This document shows, piece after piece, positions 1 to 11,790 of a stretch of 64,000 nucleotides of DNA. The stretch covers positions 5,238,652-5,302,651 of the forward strand of contig WARS01000071.1 of NCBI GenBank assembly GCA_008933995.1. Direction: 5' to 3'. The notes under the pieces were generated by a model, which saw only the letters and a program-made list of their open reading frames with translations, was not told the DNA's origin and searched no databases. Source of the stretch: Datnioides undecimradiatus. Lineage: Eukaryota; Chordata; Actinopteri; Lobotiformes; Datnioididae. Both the position numbers and the translations under genes were made by a program. Numbering within the stretch: the stretch's first letter is position 1; each line of letters begins with the position of its first letter.

Positions 1-510
1 AGCATGGGATATAGTGGGAGGACTGGCGCAAAGACCACAGAACTATCTAGGTCTTTAGTTTTTTTTGTTGTTGCAATGCACACTTGGGTCGCAAGTCTAT
101 GGCGCTGACTTAAGCAACAACGCTGTGATGAAAGGTCACAGCGGCTCCACGGCAACGCGAGGCTTCCTTGAGCCTAAAGCAGAAGCGGTGGTTTCTTCTC
201 TGCCTCTGATGCTCGAAATGTCAAAAGGACAACAGCGGCTCAAACACAAATCCAGCCGATCTCACATGATTCCTATTGTGTAACAACAAAAGTGCGACTG
301 TCACAAACGCACAGCTGATTGCTCGCTGGCGTTTTTTGCGCGTCAGTTGCAGATAACCTGCTGCTCCTGAATCAGTATTTAGTAGTTTTTTTCCAGTTTG
401 TTACTTGGCAGGCACGCTATGTAAAGCCTGGCGCTATGTCACGCCACTCATGGACACTTGAACCGGGGGAACAAGCCCATAACACGGAGCTGCTGAGCGG
501 ATTGACTCAC
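1..510 (-). other. peds1: peds1 intron 1 (partial)
   Basis: This stretch lies 3' of the peds1 exon 1 splice donor (GTGAGT on the minus strand, 505-510) and so is read as the start of intron 1, continuing off the left edge. I see no second exon, RNA gene or clear repeat in it. The open frames here lack coding character. Confidence 0.6.
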
Positions 511-646
511 CTGGTGAGTATAAATTGGCCAGTTCTCGTGCACCGGCGTGTTGTGGACCCCATCTGGCCGCACCCCGGCCCGGTCCCTGCGGCTCTGGAT
601 TCTGTATTTCCGCTCCACAGCCGTTCTCGTTAACCATTCTCGCCAT
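511..646 (-). CDS. peds1: Plasmanylethanolamine desaturase 1 (TMEM189), first coding exon, partial gene
   Basis: Peds1 is the ER membrane desaturase that makes the vinyl-ether bond of plasmalogens. Only its N-terminal, pre-membrane part is here: 45 codons plus one base, starting at the ATG at 646-644 (G at -3, G at +4), with a second in-frame Met at codon 4. The block RWGPQHAGARELANLYSP closely matches human TMEM189 (RWGAQHAGARELAALYSP). The exon ends exactly after that block at a consensus donor, CCAG|GTGAGT. The histidine-rich catalytic part would lie in later exons outside the window. The gene is divergent from cebpb, as PEDS1 and CEBPB are in human, which supports the call. The first ~25 residues are not conserved with human in my recollection, so start-codon choice is less certain than gene identity. 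Confidence 0.86.
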
Positions 647-870
647 TTCTCCACTGTGGGCCCAGCCCCTTCAATCGCTCTACTCGCAGCCAGGAACCAA
701 CGGAAGCGTCAACTTCTCAGCCCACAGACGGCGTAGCGTTTTCAGCCAATCGCGCGCGAGCCGTTGAGCGCAGCAGCCAATCAGCGGAGGCGAAAACGTT
801 CCACAGAAGCCCGATTGACCAATAGCGGAAGCGAGGGGAAAGACCGCATTTCCTGACCCCACCCGTCCTG
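647..870 (-). promoter_or_regulatory. peds1 promoter with three CCAAT boxes
   Basis: Just upstream of the peds1 start codon is a CpG-rich stretch carrying three CCAAT pentamers on the plus strand (746-750, 777-781, 819-823), spaced 31 and 42 bp. NF-Y arrays with roughly helical-turn spacing are typical of TATA-less housekeeping promoters. For the minus-strand gene they read as ATTGG boxes about 100-180 bp upstream of the ATG. Transcription start is not determinable by eye. Confidence 0.6.
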
Positions 871-2950
871 ACTGGTGCTCGCTCCGTGTTCGGTGCGTGC
901 TGCCGGGTGAACAGTAGATGGCGCTCTCTGGGTATACATGACATGAAACACGTAGAACCCGGGGAAGGCGTTGCTATGACAAGCTGTAATAACTTTCAAA
1001 TAATGAAGTAAGTAACAAAGACGATAACATTCTTGCTGGGAGGGGGTGGATTTCAACATATCTAAAACTTTAACTGTGCGAGTGAAAAACTATATTTAAG
1101 ATATCTTTAAATCTCTAAAAACTAAAAAAAAAGTAGAAGTGGCCGTTTTAACATTTAATAGACTAGGTATACTTCAAAATGAGCATTTTAGATACTCATA
1201 ATGTTATTCTTCATACACTGTGACATCTGATAGTAACAATAAAAATACAAACGTCCACAGCTGAATTTCAATAATAAATTAAAAATGCAGTGATGTATAT
1301 ACAACGTTTTAGCCAGACAGACACTCAGTATAAAGAGTATTCTTTTTCATTTCAGAGCTATAATGGAGCGTCATTTACATTGTGCTAAGTAACAGATCTG
1401 AGCAGACAAATCAGACAACTGGAAAAAGTCCCTATTACAGATTTCATAGGGAATGTACCATTATATTACAAATTCAGAGAAGACAGGTACCACATTGTAG
1501 GTGAACTGCAGTTTTATTTTTAGATTTTTGTGTCACAAATTGGTTTTAAACACTCGGCTATGAATGAAATCTAGGGACCAGGTGGTGCAAATGGGTTCTC
1601 CTGGACACATAATGATGTCATACTGGTCGCCTGCTGTGTCATTGTACATGAAACCCGGGGGCGTCAGGGTTCATTCACAACAGGTTGGGCTACTAGCAGT
1701 CTACGTGTACATCTGGCACTCGTATCTACAGAGTCACCGGTTTTTGGTGAAGAAACAGAAAAAGAAAGTGAACACAGCAATGCAGTTCACAGGGTTTAAT
1801 GAGTCAGAATAAATAGCAACATCACTGGGGAGTTACTTGGTAAAATAGAGTGTATGTTTCTCGGAAAGGCAAGAGAGGTTTGGAGACCTACGCAAACAGA
1901 TCACGCTTTTGGGGTTTTTTTTGTTGTTTTTTGGCTGCAATCCAGTGAAACGGTTTATGGAGGGACACGCACGCCCCAAACGTTGACGTGAACTCCGCCG
2001 TGTCGCTCTTGCAGGCGCTTGGCGCTCACCACAAGATGGCAGTGAGAGCTCACATTCGCTCCTGACCACAAACCGTGCTGAAGCAAGAGCTGAGAGGCAA
2101 GTTATGATCTGCATGTGCGAAATTACGCTAATCAGATCAACTTAGCATCTGTCTGTGGTAACCACATCTGTTTTTTTGTTAGTTTATCTGGATATTATCA
2201 CGTGTTTGTCCGCTGTTTGTTGTTGAATTCAAGGTGCAAAGAGCAAAATCGCGGTGCCCCCCTGAGACTTTCATAGAAAATATTTAATCCTGGAGCTCCA
2301 TTTGGGGACACGCTGAGGCGTTTTAGACATTAAACAGGTTGGATGTCTCATTACACCCACCCTGACCCTCATACAGCTTCAGAGTAGATGCGTCATCCTC
2401 GCACAGTTTAACCACACACAACAACAAAAACACCCCACAACAGCGGGCTGGTTTAAAGCGGTCACCGCGTGTGTTGTGGGGAAACAGCTGTCTGGAGACG
2501 TGTCCAGAGCCGCTTTAATCAACATCTTATGAAATGATTCCGCAGAAACTCCGAAAATGGTCGCCACTGAGTGGGATTTTTCCATTAATGTCGAGCCGAT
2601 GAGACGCGACTGTAGAGGGCGTGAATGGACGAGCTGTCATCGCGCGTCAGTTTTAAGCATCCGCCGCGTTTTCTCGGGGCAGATGTGTTGACACTCCGGA
2701 TTTAGTGGCCGCTCTTGATTTTTGTGTTTTCGCTTTTAATTTCAGTTTTAGTTCTATCCGTGAGGGAATTAGTGAAAACCACTGAAGTTGCATTTCCCCT
2801 CTTTAAGTCTGCTGTTGTAGCCAAGTGTCTGCCGTGAGACTAACTCACAGGAAAGCCACAAAACTGCGCTAAATTCGTTTTATATTACGTTTAAACATAA
2901 AGTTGAATGCGGGGAAAGCGCTGTAGGGAGCAGCGCAGGTTGCCCGGTTG
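871..2950. other. peds1-cebpb intergenic region
   Basis: About 2 kb between the divergent genes. The first half is AT-rich and unremarkable. From about 1970 the composition becomes more GC-rich toward cebpb. A YY1-like AAGATGGC sits near 2034. No coding exon, tRNA or recognisable transposon was seen. Distal cebpb promoter elements are likely here but cannot be assigned. Confidence 0.5.
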
Positions 2951-2980
2951 GCTCCTCTCTGCGCGTCACACACCTGCAGC

Positions 2981-3034
2981 TAAACCCCGCCCCCCCCGTT
3001 TTTTAATAAAACCCCCCGAGACAGGAAGATCTGT
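2981..3034 (+). promoter_or_regulatory. cebpb core promoter (GC box and TATA-like element)
   Basis: A C-run GC box (CCCCGCCCCCCCC, about 2985-2997) is followed immediately by a TATA-like TTAATAAAA at 3003-3011. Transcription would be expected to start about 30 bp later (near 3035), giving a leader of about 200 nt. Mammalian CEBPB has a TATA-type promoter with a GC-rich context. Inferred from motif and position only. Confidence 0.55.
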
Positions 3035-3085
3035 CAATTCCTCTCTATCCAAACGCACGGTCGCTTCAAAGTAGTTCCACAGCGG

Positions 3086-3106
3086 GTTGTCACAGGCAGT
3101 GACAAC
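3086..3106 (+). promoter_or_regulatory. Perfect inverted repeat in cebpb 5' leader
   Basis: GTTGTCAC (3086-3093), AGGCA, GTGACAAC (3099-3106): two perfect 8-base arms around a 5-base spacer. It falls between the TATA-like element and the uORF. In RNA it would form an 8-bp hairpin; in DNA it is a palindrome of TGTCA/TGACA half-sites (TALE homeodomain type). Which of these applies is unknown. Confidence 0.55.
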
Positions 3107-3202
3107 AGGGATTTAAACTCAAAACATTTCCGACACTTGAGCCGTTTCACAACAGAGGCGAGTGAACCGAAAACCGGTGTGGGCGTCTCATCTCAGCCCT
3201 CC

Positions 3203-3229
3203 ATGCTCCTGCAATCCGGCGGGTGTTAA
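3203..3229 (+). promoter_or_regulatory. cebpb upstream ORF
   Basis: An ATG at 3203 opens an 8-codon reading frame (MLLQSGGC) ending in TAA at 3227-3229, five bases before the main start at 3235 and out of frame with it. C/EBP-alpha and C/EBP-beta genes of mammals carry just such a short uORF ending a few bases before the first main start. It controls reinitiation at downstream starts and so the ratio of long to truncated isoforms. Position and frame here fit that arrangement. Confidence 0.8.
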
Positions 3230-3234
3230 GATCC

Positions 3235-4104
3235 ATGGAAGTGGCCGGCTTCTACGACGAGGGCAGCTTTGCTATCCACAGTAGAGACAGCATTATCAGT
3301 CCCGTCGGCGGCGGCTCATACTGGAGGCTCGGTGACTCGATGACGGAGCTGGGCATTGAAGAGCGGGAGAGAGCGATAGACTTCAGTGTTTACCTGGATT
3401 CAACTTTGCACTGTCCGCAGCAGCAGCAGCAGCAGCATCAGCAGGGGGACGTTTTCACCGATTTCCTGGCGGAGAACAAGATCAAGAGAGTCGCAGCTTT
3501 GCAGAACTACAAGAACTACTACGAGCTGGAGACGAGTCAGTGCGACAACTTGAGGGACCCCAGGGAGCCCTACGCGCTGGGTTACACTGAGCTGCAGGAG
3601 ACCCGTGTGGATAGTGTGCTCAGCCCTGAGCTCGTCGGGAGTCGCTACAGAGCTGCTGCAGCTTCTGCCGAGAGAGACGACAGTCAGGAAGACGCAAAGA
3701 TGGAGAACGGGTCTTCTGGTTTTGACATGAGGTCTTACCTCCATTACCAGTCCACCAGCGGCAGCCTTGGAAACATCTCCACCGCGTCCTCGACTTGCTC
3801 CAGCCCGCCCGGCACACCTGCCCCCTCAGGTAAAAACAGGTCACCATCGCACGGTGGCAAAATGTCCAGCGGGAAGGCGAAGAAGCGCCTGGACAAGGAC
3901 AGTGAAGAGTACAGGGTGAGGCGGGAGAGGAACAACCTCGCCGTGAGGAAGAGCAGGGACAAAGCAAAAATGCGCAACTTGGAGACTCAACATAAAGTGC
4001 TGGAACTGGCTGCGGAGAACGATCGTTTACAAAAGCGCGTAGAGCAGCTGTCCAGAGAGCTGGCCACCCTGCGCAACCTGCTCTCCGCCACCGGACAATG
4101 TTAA
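3235..4104 (+). CDS. cebpb: CCAAT/enhancer-binding protein beta
   Basis: Intronless bZIP transcription factor of 289 aa, governing acute-phase, myeloid, adipocyte and liver genes. Residues 41-54 (AIDFSVYL core) and 73-80 (VFTDFLAE) correspond to the conserved activation boxes. A CAG-encoded Gln run lies at 62-70. The bZIP domain is 216-285: basic region with [17 protein letters not shown], then a leucine zipper. The ending TGQC resembles the SGHC terminus of C/EBP-beta, not C/EBP-delta or alpha. Three starts fit the family's isoforms: M1 (LAP*), M36 at 3340 (LAP, before [14 protein letters not shown]) and M156 at 3700 (LIP, good Kozak; M165 is an alternative). An in-frame GTG upstream is not the start. 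Its neighbours peds1 and ptpn1 are the same as for human CEBPB, which favours beta over other family members. Confidence 0.93.
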   Translation: MEVAGFYDEGSFAIHSRDSIISPVGGGSYWRLGDSMTELGIEERERAIDFSVYLDSTLHCPQQQQQQHQQGDVFTDFLAENKIKRVAALQNYKNYYELETSQCDNLRDPREPYALGYTELQETRVDSVLSPELVGSRYRAAAASAERDDSQEDAKMENGSSGFDMRSYLHYQSTSGSLGNISTASSTCSSPPGTPAPSGKNRSPSHGGKMSSGKAKKRLDKDSEEYRVRRERNNLAVRKSRDKAKMRNLETQHKVLELAAENDRLQKRVEQLSRELATLRNLLSATGQC

Positions 4105-4630
4105 AGAGAAATAAGTAAAACCTCCTCCAGAGACTCAACACGGATCTCTGGGCCGCTTGTCTAATCATTGATGGACTTCAGAGCCGGAGGTGATCATCTG
4201 AGCAAGTGCTGGAAAAAAAAAACAACAACAACAACAAACAAAAAAAAACCCCGGTACGCTTCACAGGTGAAGACAGTGACCACCAGTTTACAAGGACACT
4301 TTGAATGGGACTGAAGAAGTGGGTGCATGGATTGCGCAATCATTCACGATTCTTCACATGTCACCGTAGCTTTATTCTCAGATGTAATTTTTTTGTATGC
4401 AGTATTTCTGTGCAGGTTTTACATGCCCACACGCGAGTGAATTTCTACATTTTTGTGTATCTGGAGCAATGGTTGTCAAGGGAAGAGTTGTGCTGCAGTG
4501 AAATGATGCAACTCTTTGTAATAGTATTGGCAATGAATGAAATAAGTCTAATTATTTAATATTAAAAGGGGAATTGCTTTAATTGTACTTGATATTTTAT
4601 TGAATTAAACAGATTTATACTTTGTTAAAA
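4105..4630 (+). terminator. cebpb 3' UTR and polyadenylation signals
   Basis: AT-rich sequence after the stop codon, including an A/C-rich tract near 4215-4250. ATTAAA signals occur at 4561-4566 and 4604-4609, the second followed by T-rich sequence. The transcript most likely ends near 4620-4640. Signal choice is a guess from sequence alone. Confidence 0.5.
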
Positions 4631-7600
4631 CGACTTCATTTGTAATTTCTTCTTTTCTGCCCTTTTTTTTTTTGGAAGCAGGTGCAGGCTCGGCTACACA
4701 GACAGACATGCGTGCCTTAAATATTCACACTGGTGATAGTCAGACTGTATTTCAATTGCAACATAATGCAGATTTTTTTTTTAAAAGGCCTTGGTAATGA
4801 GGCAAATGTGCAACCTTTTCATTTAAGCCAGTGTACCTGCATTGGAACAGACAACATGCACTCATGTACGTGTGTATCTTTTTCAGATACAGTGGATTTT
4901 CTGTCAATCAAATCATCACCAGTGACCTTTTTATATTGCTTTGGATCACTGTTGTCACAATTCATTATCATTTATGTTTCCACAAAGCAGAAAATGGCTT
5001 TCGGTGGTTTGATCAGCGCAGTGTTGCAGCCAGAGAAGACATTTTATATGTGGTGTTATTATATTTCTATTAGCTACATTAAGAGGTGGGGTGATTCTCC
5101 AAAATCATACCTGATCAACCAAAGCAAGAAACTGACTAAGCACACAGTTATTGGGTAACTCTTAATGCTATTTGCATTCCTCTGTTTACCCACTGATCTG
5201 GCACAAAAGTCATTGGATCAGGAAATACTGTACATTTATACTGAAGCGATCCTGCTGAGACCAGCAAAAAATAAAAAAAGAGTCGGTCACACTGCACGCA
5301 GCACAGAAATGTTAGCTTTATCTTTAGCACACTGCTCTGTCAATAGTCTGCTGGGTCCACTGGCCCAGAGAGGGGTTCAAGGTTGCATGGAAATTAATCA
5401 GCAACTAACCTCCTCACACCACCTCAGGTCTCGCTCCAACAGCCAAGTCATGGCTGGGAGTCGGCGCAGGAGAGATATGAATAATAATCCTGAGCAAACC
5501 TTGTTGAACCCACAAGTGGAAAGAAGCAGCAAATGTAGAAGTTGAAAATGGGAGTGACAGCCAGACACGGGAGATAAGTTCACAATTGGTTTGCGGTGGA
5601 ATTTACCAAGCCCTGAGTCTGCATTTCAACAGCGTGCGCGGCATGAAAACCTGTCATGAGCAATGCAAACCCCAGACAGACAGGATAAAGAAAAGACGTA
5701 TGGTGGGATTTGTACGCGATCCGTGACCTTTCGGGGCTGAGAATGTTTTCTAACTCCGAGAAGAGAAAAGAAAATACCTCTGTGGGTTTATGAAGAGGGG
5801 ACATGTTTATTGTATTGGCACTGAAAACTTATATCCTCTAAATAAAGCACACCCCACCCCCCCAACTGTGCTGTTGCTGTTTTGTGCAGTGAGAGATGAC
5901 ATTTTGAATGTAGTGGATATTTCAACACACTCGATGATGGAACAGTTTAGCTTTTCACTGTTGTGCAATATCCTCTCTTTCCAACACATCATCACTTGAA
6001 GAATGCTACACCCACATTTAAATAAGACATTGTTATCCTCCAAGCACAGGACAATAGCTGTGAGTGGCTGCGGCCTGGCTTTAAGGCTCACTTGGTACAA
6101 AAACATTGCGAGCCAAACTGATCATCTTTTAAAAAGGTTTCAAGAACACATGAGGAACAGAACCACAGGAACGCTGTCATGTGTTGGATAAGGTCTTAAT
6201 AATTAAACATCCAAGACTCTGTTGTTGTAGCTTCCTCCAGCACAGACGCCGCTCTGGTCGTAGTGTCAGCGTTGGCACGGATTCGCTCAAACATTCTGGG
6301 CATTCTTTCTTCGATGACCCCTTGTTTCCTATCGGAGCCCCACGCAGTCTCTCCCTGGTCCTGGCTCACATGCTCAGGAGAGGGAAATTCCCACACAGGA
6401 TGACCTCTTTTCTTAAAAGTTTGGCCCGGCCCCCTTTTCCACATTTTACCGTCAATGGGCAGTGTCTGTCCGTAAACTCCTAGTTGCATCACAGCCCCTC
6501 CACAGGCCAACTGGCCTCCTAAAAACTCCTCTGATAAGGCAATACAAACACACGCACCCTTACCTGTCACTCCATAGTGTTAACTCTGTACCAGTTGTTG
6601 AGAAATAGAAGGATTTTTTTTTTTTAAGTATGAGTCATATTAGTATGTTGTTGTTCCTCAAAATCGTTGTATCAGATTGTGTTTTCCAAATTAATCAAAG
6701 AAGTGGAAGGGGTGAGAGCCCGGCCCTTTAATATTTAACACTTTTAATTATTTAGTTCGGCTTCTCTGGCTGACAGTGCCTCGGTACACAACCAACAACC
6801 AAGTAAATTACACTGTAAACATGGAGCAAGGCGGATTAATACAGGCTTTGTTGCACCTGCACACATAAGTTAAATGTGACGCGGTCAAATCAGCGCGTGG
6901 TGCAGAGCTGCAGCATGAAGTCAGTCAACAGAAAACGAAACAGCAACTGTTTCGGTGATCAAATCAACCTTTAGATCATTTCTGAATGTCATTCGGTCAA
7001 AACAAATCATTTGAATATGTCACCTTTGAAATTAAACAGGCAGGTTTTTACTATTTCTGGTATTTTACAGACAAAACAATCAATCAGCTATTAAGTTATT
7101 TGTCGGTGGCCGTCTTAATGTGGTACGTTGTGATGATAAAATGCTGAATCATGCTTAGCTCTTTAGCAATGTTGCTTTGTTAGTGGTGAACCATGGCGAA
7201 TAGCCATTTTACTGTTAATTCAGTTCAAATTTGCAGCAACTACTACACCAAAGCTATTTTTGACATAGTTAATCAATGCATTTAAAGGCTGCCCATAGCC
7301 AATAGTGACCAAATCCCATGAAAAGAGAAAAACTAATAGCGTCCTGTTCGTCTCTCGGTACATTTCTTTGCTCCCCACATTGTCTGTGGAGCTAAATCCC
7401 ACACTCACTGGTTCCTAATGAAGACATTGATCTTTGTCACTTTCATTTTTCAATAAAGGGCTCAGTAGTTTCCTAAAACAGCTGGCCACTGTATTTTTTT
7501 TTGCGAAATCACTCAAAACGGGAGTCATTGTGGCATTTGTTGGGGACTATTTTCAGCTGTGGATTAACACACATTTGGTGCCAAAGTGAGTTTTTTACTC

Positions 7601-8732
7601 TGTGTCCGTGGGACTGAATCAAAACAAACAACAGCGCCCACATTTCTGCCTAATGAGGCAACACTTTGCTTCACTTGGAGTAGACTTTGAAACAGTCTGT
7701 TTAGGAATATTTAAGCATTAAGAAGAATGTTTTAGTTTGTAAGTCTGTCGTTGTGTCGTTAGATTATCCATATTATCAAGATCTTGTTTGTAAAGAGCCC
7801 AAAAGTCTCCAGTGAAGTCTAAACAAGACCAAAGACGGTCAAGATGTCCGGCCTTCAAACTCAAGAGAAAGTAACCAAGCTTTTTAAAACAGACATTTAT
7901 GTACAATGCAAAATTTTGATAATTTTAACACAGTGATTTAACGTGTTTAATTACAGTTCCTCCTCTATGTGAAAGGCACGCCGGATATCCGGGGCATTGT
8001 AACGGGAAGCAAGACCGCCTCAGATACGGTAAATGGACCAGAACATGATCTGCCTTCAAGTGCACCAAGATTTCAACATCTTCGTTCACTTCTGCTATTT
8101 TGCTGTGGATGACTGTGAAAACACAAAACTGACGTGCAGAAGTGACTTGTGGTCACTACACAGTGTCACTGCCCATGTCTTGTGTAACACCAGGCTGTCC
8201 TTGCAAAATGAGCGCTGTCTTAATTATTAGAGCAACGATGTGTGAGAAGAGTTCATCTCAAGACACTCGCTGTCAGAGGCTTTAAATGATGTGCTGTGCA
8301 GAGTGGTCAGCGTGTTTTTCACTGACTAATATGTAAATGTGGACAAAACTGGTAATTGGCGCTATATGAAAAACGCTTTGCGCCATAAGGAAGTACATTA
8401 TGACTACCCCTGCCTCTCATGTTTAAATAAATAGAGCAGATAATGCTTTACAGGAGCTAAGAAGGCCTCTGAGGACGAGCCCACAAAATCCATTTTAATA
8501 TATCTGAAAACTATAAATACAAGCAGCGTTAGAGGACATGCATTGTTTGCTTAAGCACAGCACAAGGCAGCACTTCTTGTTATAATAGAACTGTAAAGCG
8601 AACTGTATGATGCGCCGTAACATTTACTTTGGACACAAATATGATCAGCAAACTGTACTTGAATGGATGCAAAACTATACAGAGAGAACATATTTATATG
8701 TATAAAACAGAAGTTTTATATATATACTATAT

Positions 8733-8870
8733 AAGCAGTATTTGGATGTAGTGAAGGAGGACGTGAGGGCAGTTAGCGTGAGGCAAGAGGATATAGAAGA
8801 TAAGGCGAGATGGAAGCAGATGATTCACTGTGGCGACCCCCGAAGGGAACAAGAAAAGAAGAAGTATTAG
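8733..8870 (+). mobile_element. Non-LTR retrotransposon fragment, end of the reverse-transcriptase ORF
   Basis: Translation of this stretch reads KQYLDVVKEDVRAVSV then RQEDIEDKARWKQMIHCGDP, ending in a GAAGAAG-rich stretch and TAG at 8868. The pattern W/YLD-VKED-(V/M)-ED-DR-RW-RMI-GDP is the familiar C-terminal tail of reverse transcriptases from fish non-LTR elements. The rest of the element is absent, as expected for a 5'-truncated copy. Clade (RTE-like or another) is not certain. Confidence 0.7.
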
Positions 8871-10175
8871 CTGGTTTATAGGCACATATCCATTTAATGT
8901 TGTATTTGGGTGAGCAAAAAAAATCATTTTTATGTATTGTTTAAATCTCTAAATTCAATGTCGTTCAGTGTATCACAATGCCTCTAAAATTAGAGACTAA
9001 ACATGGTACGTATTTAAAATGTAATGTTTAATGTAACGAGCACAAAAGTGTCATATTTCCTGTATAAACTTAAAATACAGTAAAGGTGCTTGAAATCAGC
9101 TGTGAACAGAAGATCTGATTTCAGACACAGTCGTTAATGAACTGGTAACGTTCGCTGATGATCAGTGCTCAGTACAATGGGCTCGTTCTTCGATCACTCG
9201 CAGTCGATAATCCTGCTGCAGCAGACCTAACACTGATCAAACACTGATTTCATGCAAGTACACATCAGTGATTTCTTATAGAGTTTATTAATCCAGGACT
9301 TTATCTATATATTTTAAAAAAAGGAAGACGTCCAGATAATATTTTGAAGTTTCTATCAATATAGAAAGTTAAGCCTGATGCACTATTCCTCAAAGCTCCC
9401 CACTAAAACTTTCCTAGATTACCAGACTCTTTGCCACACTTGTCAGTCAAGGAAACATCCTGTTTTATTTTGACAACTTGCCCCAAAAATTGTGAATTTT
9501 GTGGAAGTGAAAACCCGCCTCTACAAAACAGCTACCACCAACTGTGCAAACACTGGACATGGGAAGGGGACTTACTGTAAACTGCTCGTATTTATTAAAT
9601 TGGGAGAGTGATGCGCGTAGTTTAATTGAACCAGCTCTGCGTGAAAACTGAAATTTGTCTTTTTTGGGGGGGGGGGTTATACAGGCAAAAAATAAATAAA
9701 TAAATAAAAAATCATATCCCGATTAAAATGAAAGGTCCCATCTTAAAGTGGAATATGATAATAGAAACATCTTAAGTGAACAAAGATGTGAGTTTTGATT
9801 GACTGATATGAATATGAGAAGCTGTGGGCTGATTTGTTTTCTTCTCATTGTGTGACATGACAGATAGCCCCGGGGAGAATATTTTTAAAGTGAGGCTGTT
9901 TTGATGACGAGCTGCTGCACAATCAACTGGTAAAAGGCGCAGTGCACATATGAAATCACAGACAGCGGCTGGAAACACAAGTAGTATTCATGTGTGGCCT
10001 TTGACATGTAGAGATTACTCAACAGGAAGTAGGGTGTGCTGCTGATGGTGGCAACCGTGAAAAGATTCGCCACCCACACTAGCTTAACAATGTGACCATC
10101 CTCACGTTTACACTTTCTTACCTTTCACCTCATTCCCAAAAGTTGCTGCTGCAAAGTACAAAACCCTTGGCAGGC

Positions 10176-10178
<3 letters not shown>

Positions 10179-10214
<36 letters not shown>

Positions 10215-10217
10215 CGC
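10179..10217. repeat. TG microsatellite running into CG
   Basis: (TG)14 followed by about five CG dinucleotides. Alternating purine-pyrimidine throughout, so a candidate Z-DNA former. No gene nearby. Confidence 0.9.
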
Positions 10218-11287
10218 TTCTGTCACGGTTTCAGCCTCACATCATGCAATCTCATCCACACATCAGTCACACATCAGATCAGACAAATCGTTGTCTTTTT
10301 CCACCGTTGCTGCGAGGAAAACATCAACAATAACCCAAAAGAACAAAGTGGTAACATCTGCGGTTAGGCATGCAGGTCAGCCATTTGTTTACATGTGGTC
10401 CATATGTCAACGTCATCACTTTTTGCTATGTTCAGAGGAGGAAGGATGCGGGGTACTTTGAAGCGCACCAACGGGGAAGCACCAGCCCCAAGCTCTTAGT
10501 ATTTTACGCTATGACCTACATGCATGAACTTAGCCTATGACAGCCAAGGTACTATATGTGACATCTATATGTTACATCAACAGCAGCAAGCCAGGCCAGG
10601 ACAGGAACAGGAACAGGAACTGCTCACAGGTGAATGTCTCAACAGACGTAACCAAAGACAGCAGCCTCCGACTTGAGACACTGCAGTTTACTGAGAACAA
10701 CAACTCAGTGTTTGCACGTAGAAAACCAAAACAATTAGTGAGGAATAAAAGGGGGGTGAAGCAAGTGGTGGAGAAGTGCTCAGGTCCTTTGTTTAAGCAG
10801 CAACATCACAATGTAAAAATACAAATATCAAAAGTAAGAGTTCATGTTTTGCAGAATAATCCCCCACTGTGACAGAATATTATTACATGCATTAATGCAT
10901 TAATGTCTGTGTAGCGTTTTCATTACACATTCGTCTTCTGATCATTTCTTCCACTAGTGGATTGATTGTTTTTGGTTTTTAAAAGTTCAGAAAACACTAA
11001 GAAATGAAATGAAACCCTCCAAACATTTGTTCTGTCCAACAGCTCAGACCTCAACATTATTATTAATTCATTACACACAGCCGGACGTTGCACAGCACAG
11101 CTGGCTCCTGACCAAGGGGTCCCGGGCTAAATCTTAGGTGTCATGCAGTGATTCATGGGAGGCTTTCCCCTTTTTAAAAATATCTTTTTGGCCTTGAAAA
11201 AGTAGTTTAAACATTAAATCTTACATCCTGTGGTGCTGTTAGCAATGCTAGCCACTTACTTCTACTGCTGCTTACTTAGCTGAGCAG

Positions 11288-11496
11288 GTTAGCTTAGCGC
11301 AAAGAGTGGAAATGGAGCAATCACAGAGAGCCTGGCTCTGTCCAAAGCCAAAAAAATACTACCAGCAACTCTAAAGCTCACACTTTACTACACACTTCAG
11401 TTAGACCTCCTTAGAGGCGGTGTTGCGTGGATATTGGGACAGAGCAAGGCGAGGCGTTTCCCTCTGTTTCCAGTCTTTAAGCTAAGCTACGCTAAC
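11288..11496. mobile_element. MITE-like element with terminal inverted repeats
   Basis: The left end GTTAGCTTAGCGCAAAGAGT and the right end, read as its reverse complement GTTAGCGTAGCTTAGCTTAA, are inverted relatives. Both are followed inward by (A)AAGA(G/C)TGGAAA. The 209-bp body has no ORF. Sequences of this type (GCTAAGCTAAC with TCCAGTCTTT, and CCTGGCTCTGTCCAAAG inside) are frequent dispersed repeats in percomorph genomes. A second, partial copy lies at 34051-34125. Confidence 0.7.
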
Positions 11497-11607
11497 GAGC
11501 TGCTTGCATCATATTCACTGTGGCAAAAAACCAAAATGTCAAACTTTTCTGTTAAAAAAACAACTTTTGAATCTAAAATCTGACTAATAACTACAGCTAT
11601 AAAGTAA

Positions 11608-11790
11608 TACAACAAAGTAAAAAGGTTTAATATGTCCCTCTTAAATGTTGTAGAGCAGAAGTATAAAGTAGCATATAATGGATGAGTATGCAAGTACTGT
11701 AAAGGGCAAGTACCGCAAAACTGTACTTGAGTAGGCCTGCTGATTTAAGTAAAGTAAATGTGCTGAGTTAGCTTACTTTTCACCAACTAG
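11608..11790. repeat. Dispersed TACTTAAGTA-type repeat, fragment
   Basis: Contains GTAGAGCAGAAGTATAAAGTAGC and later runs of AAGTACTG, TACTTGAGTA and TTAAGTAAAGTAAATG. Its reverse complement matches the copy at 60060-60420 over most of its length. Widespread, family name not certain; no coding capacity. Confidence 0.6.

Noticed and set aside
3400-4168. Long minus-strand frames opposite cebpb (114, 182 and 77 codons)
   Set aside because: They are antisense shadows of the GC-rich cebpb coding frame, with Arg/Cys/Leu-rich composition and no homology.
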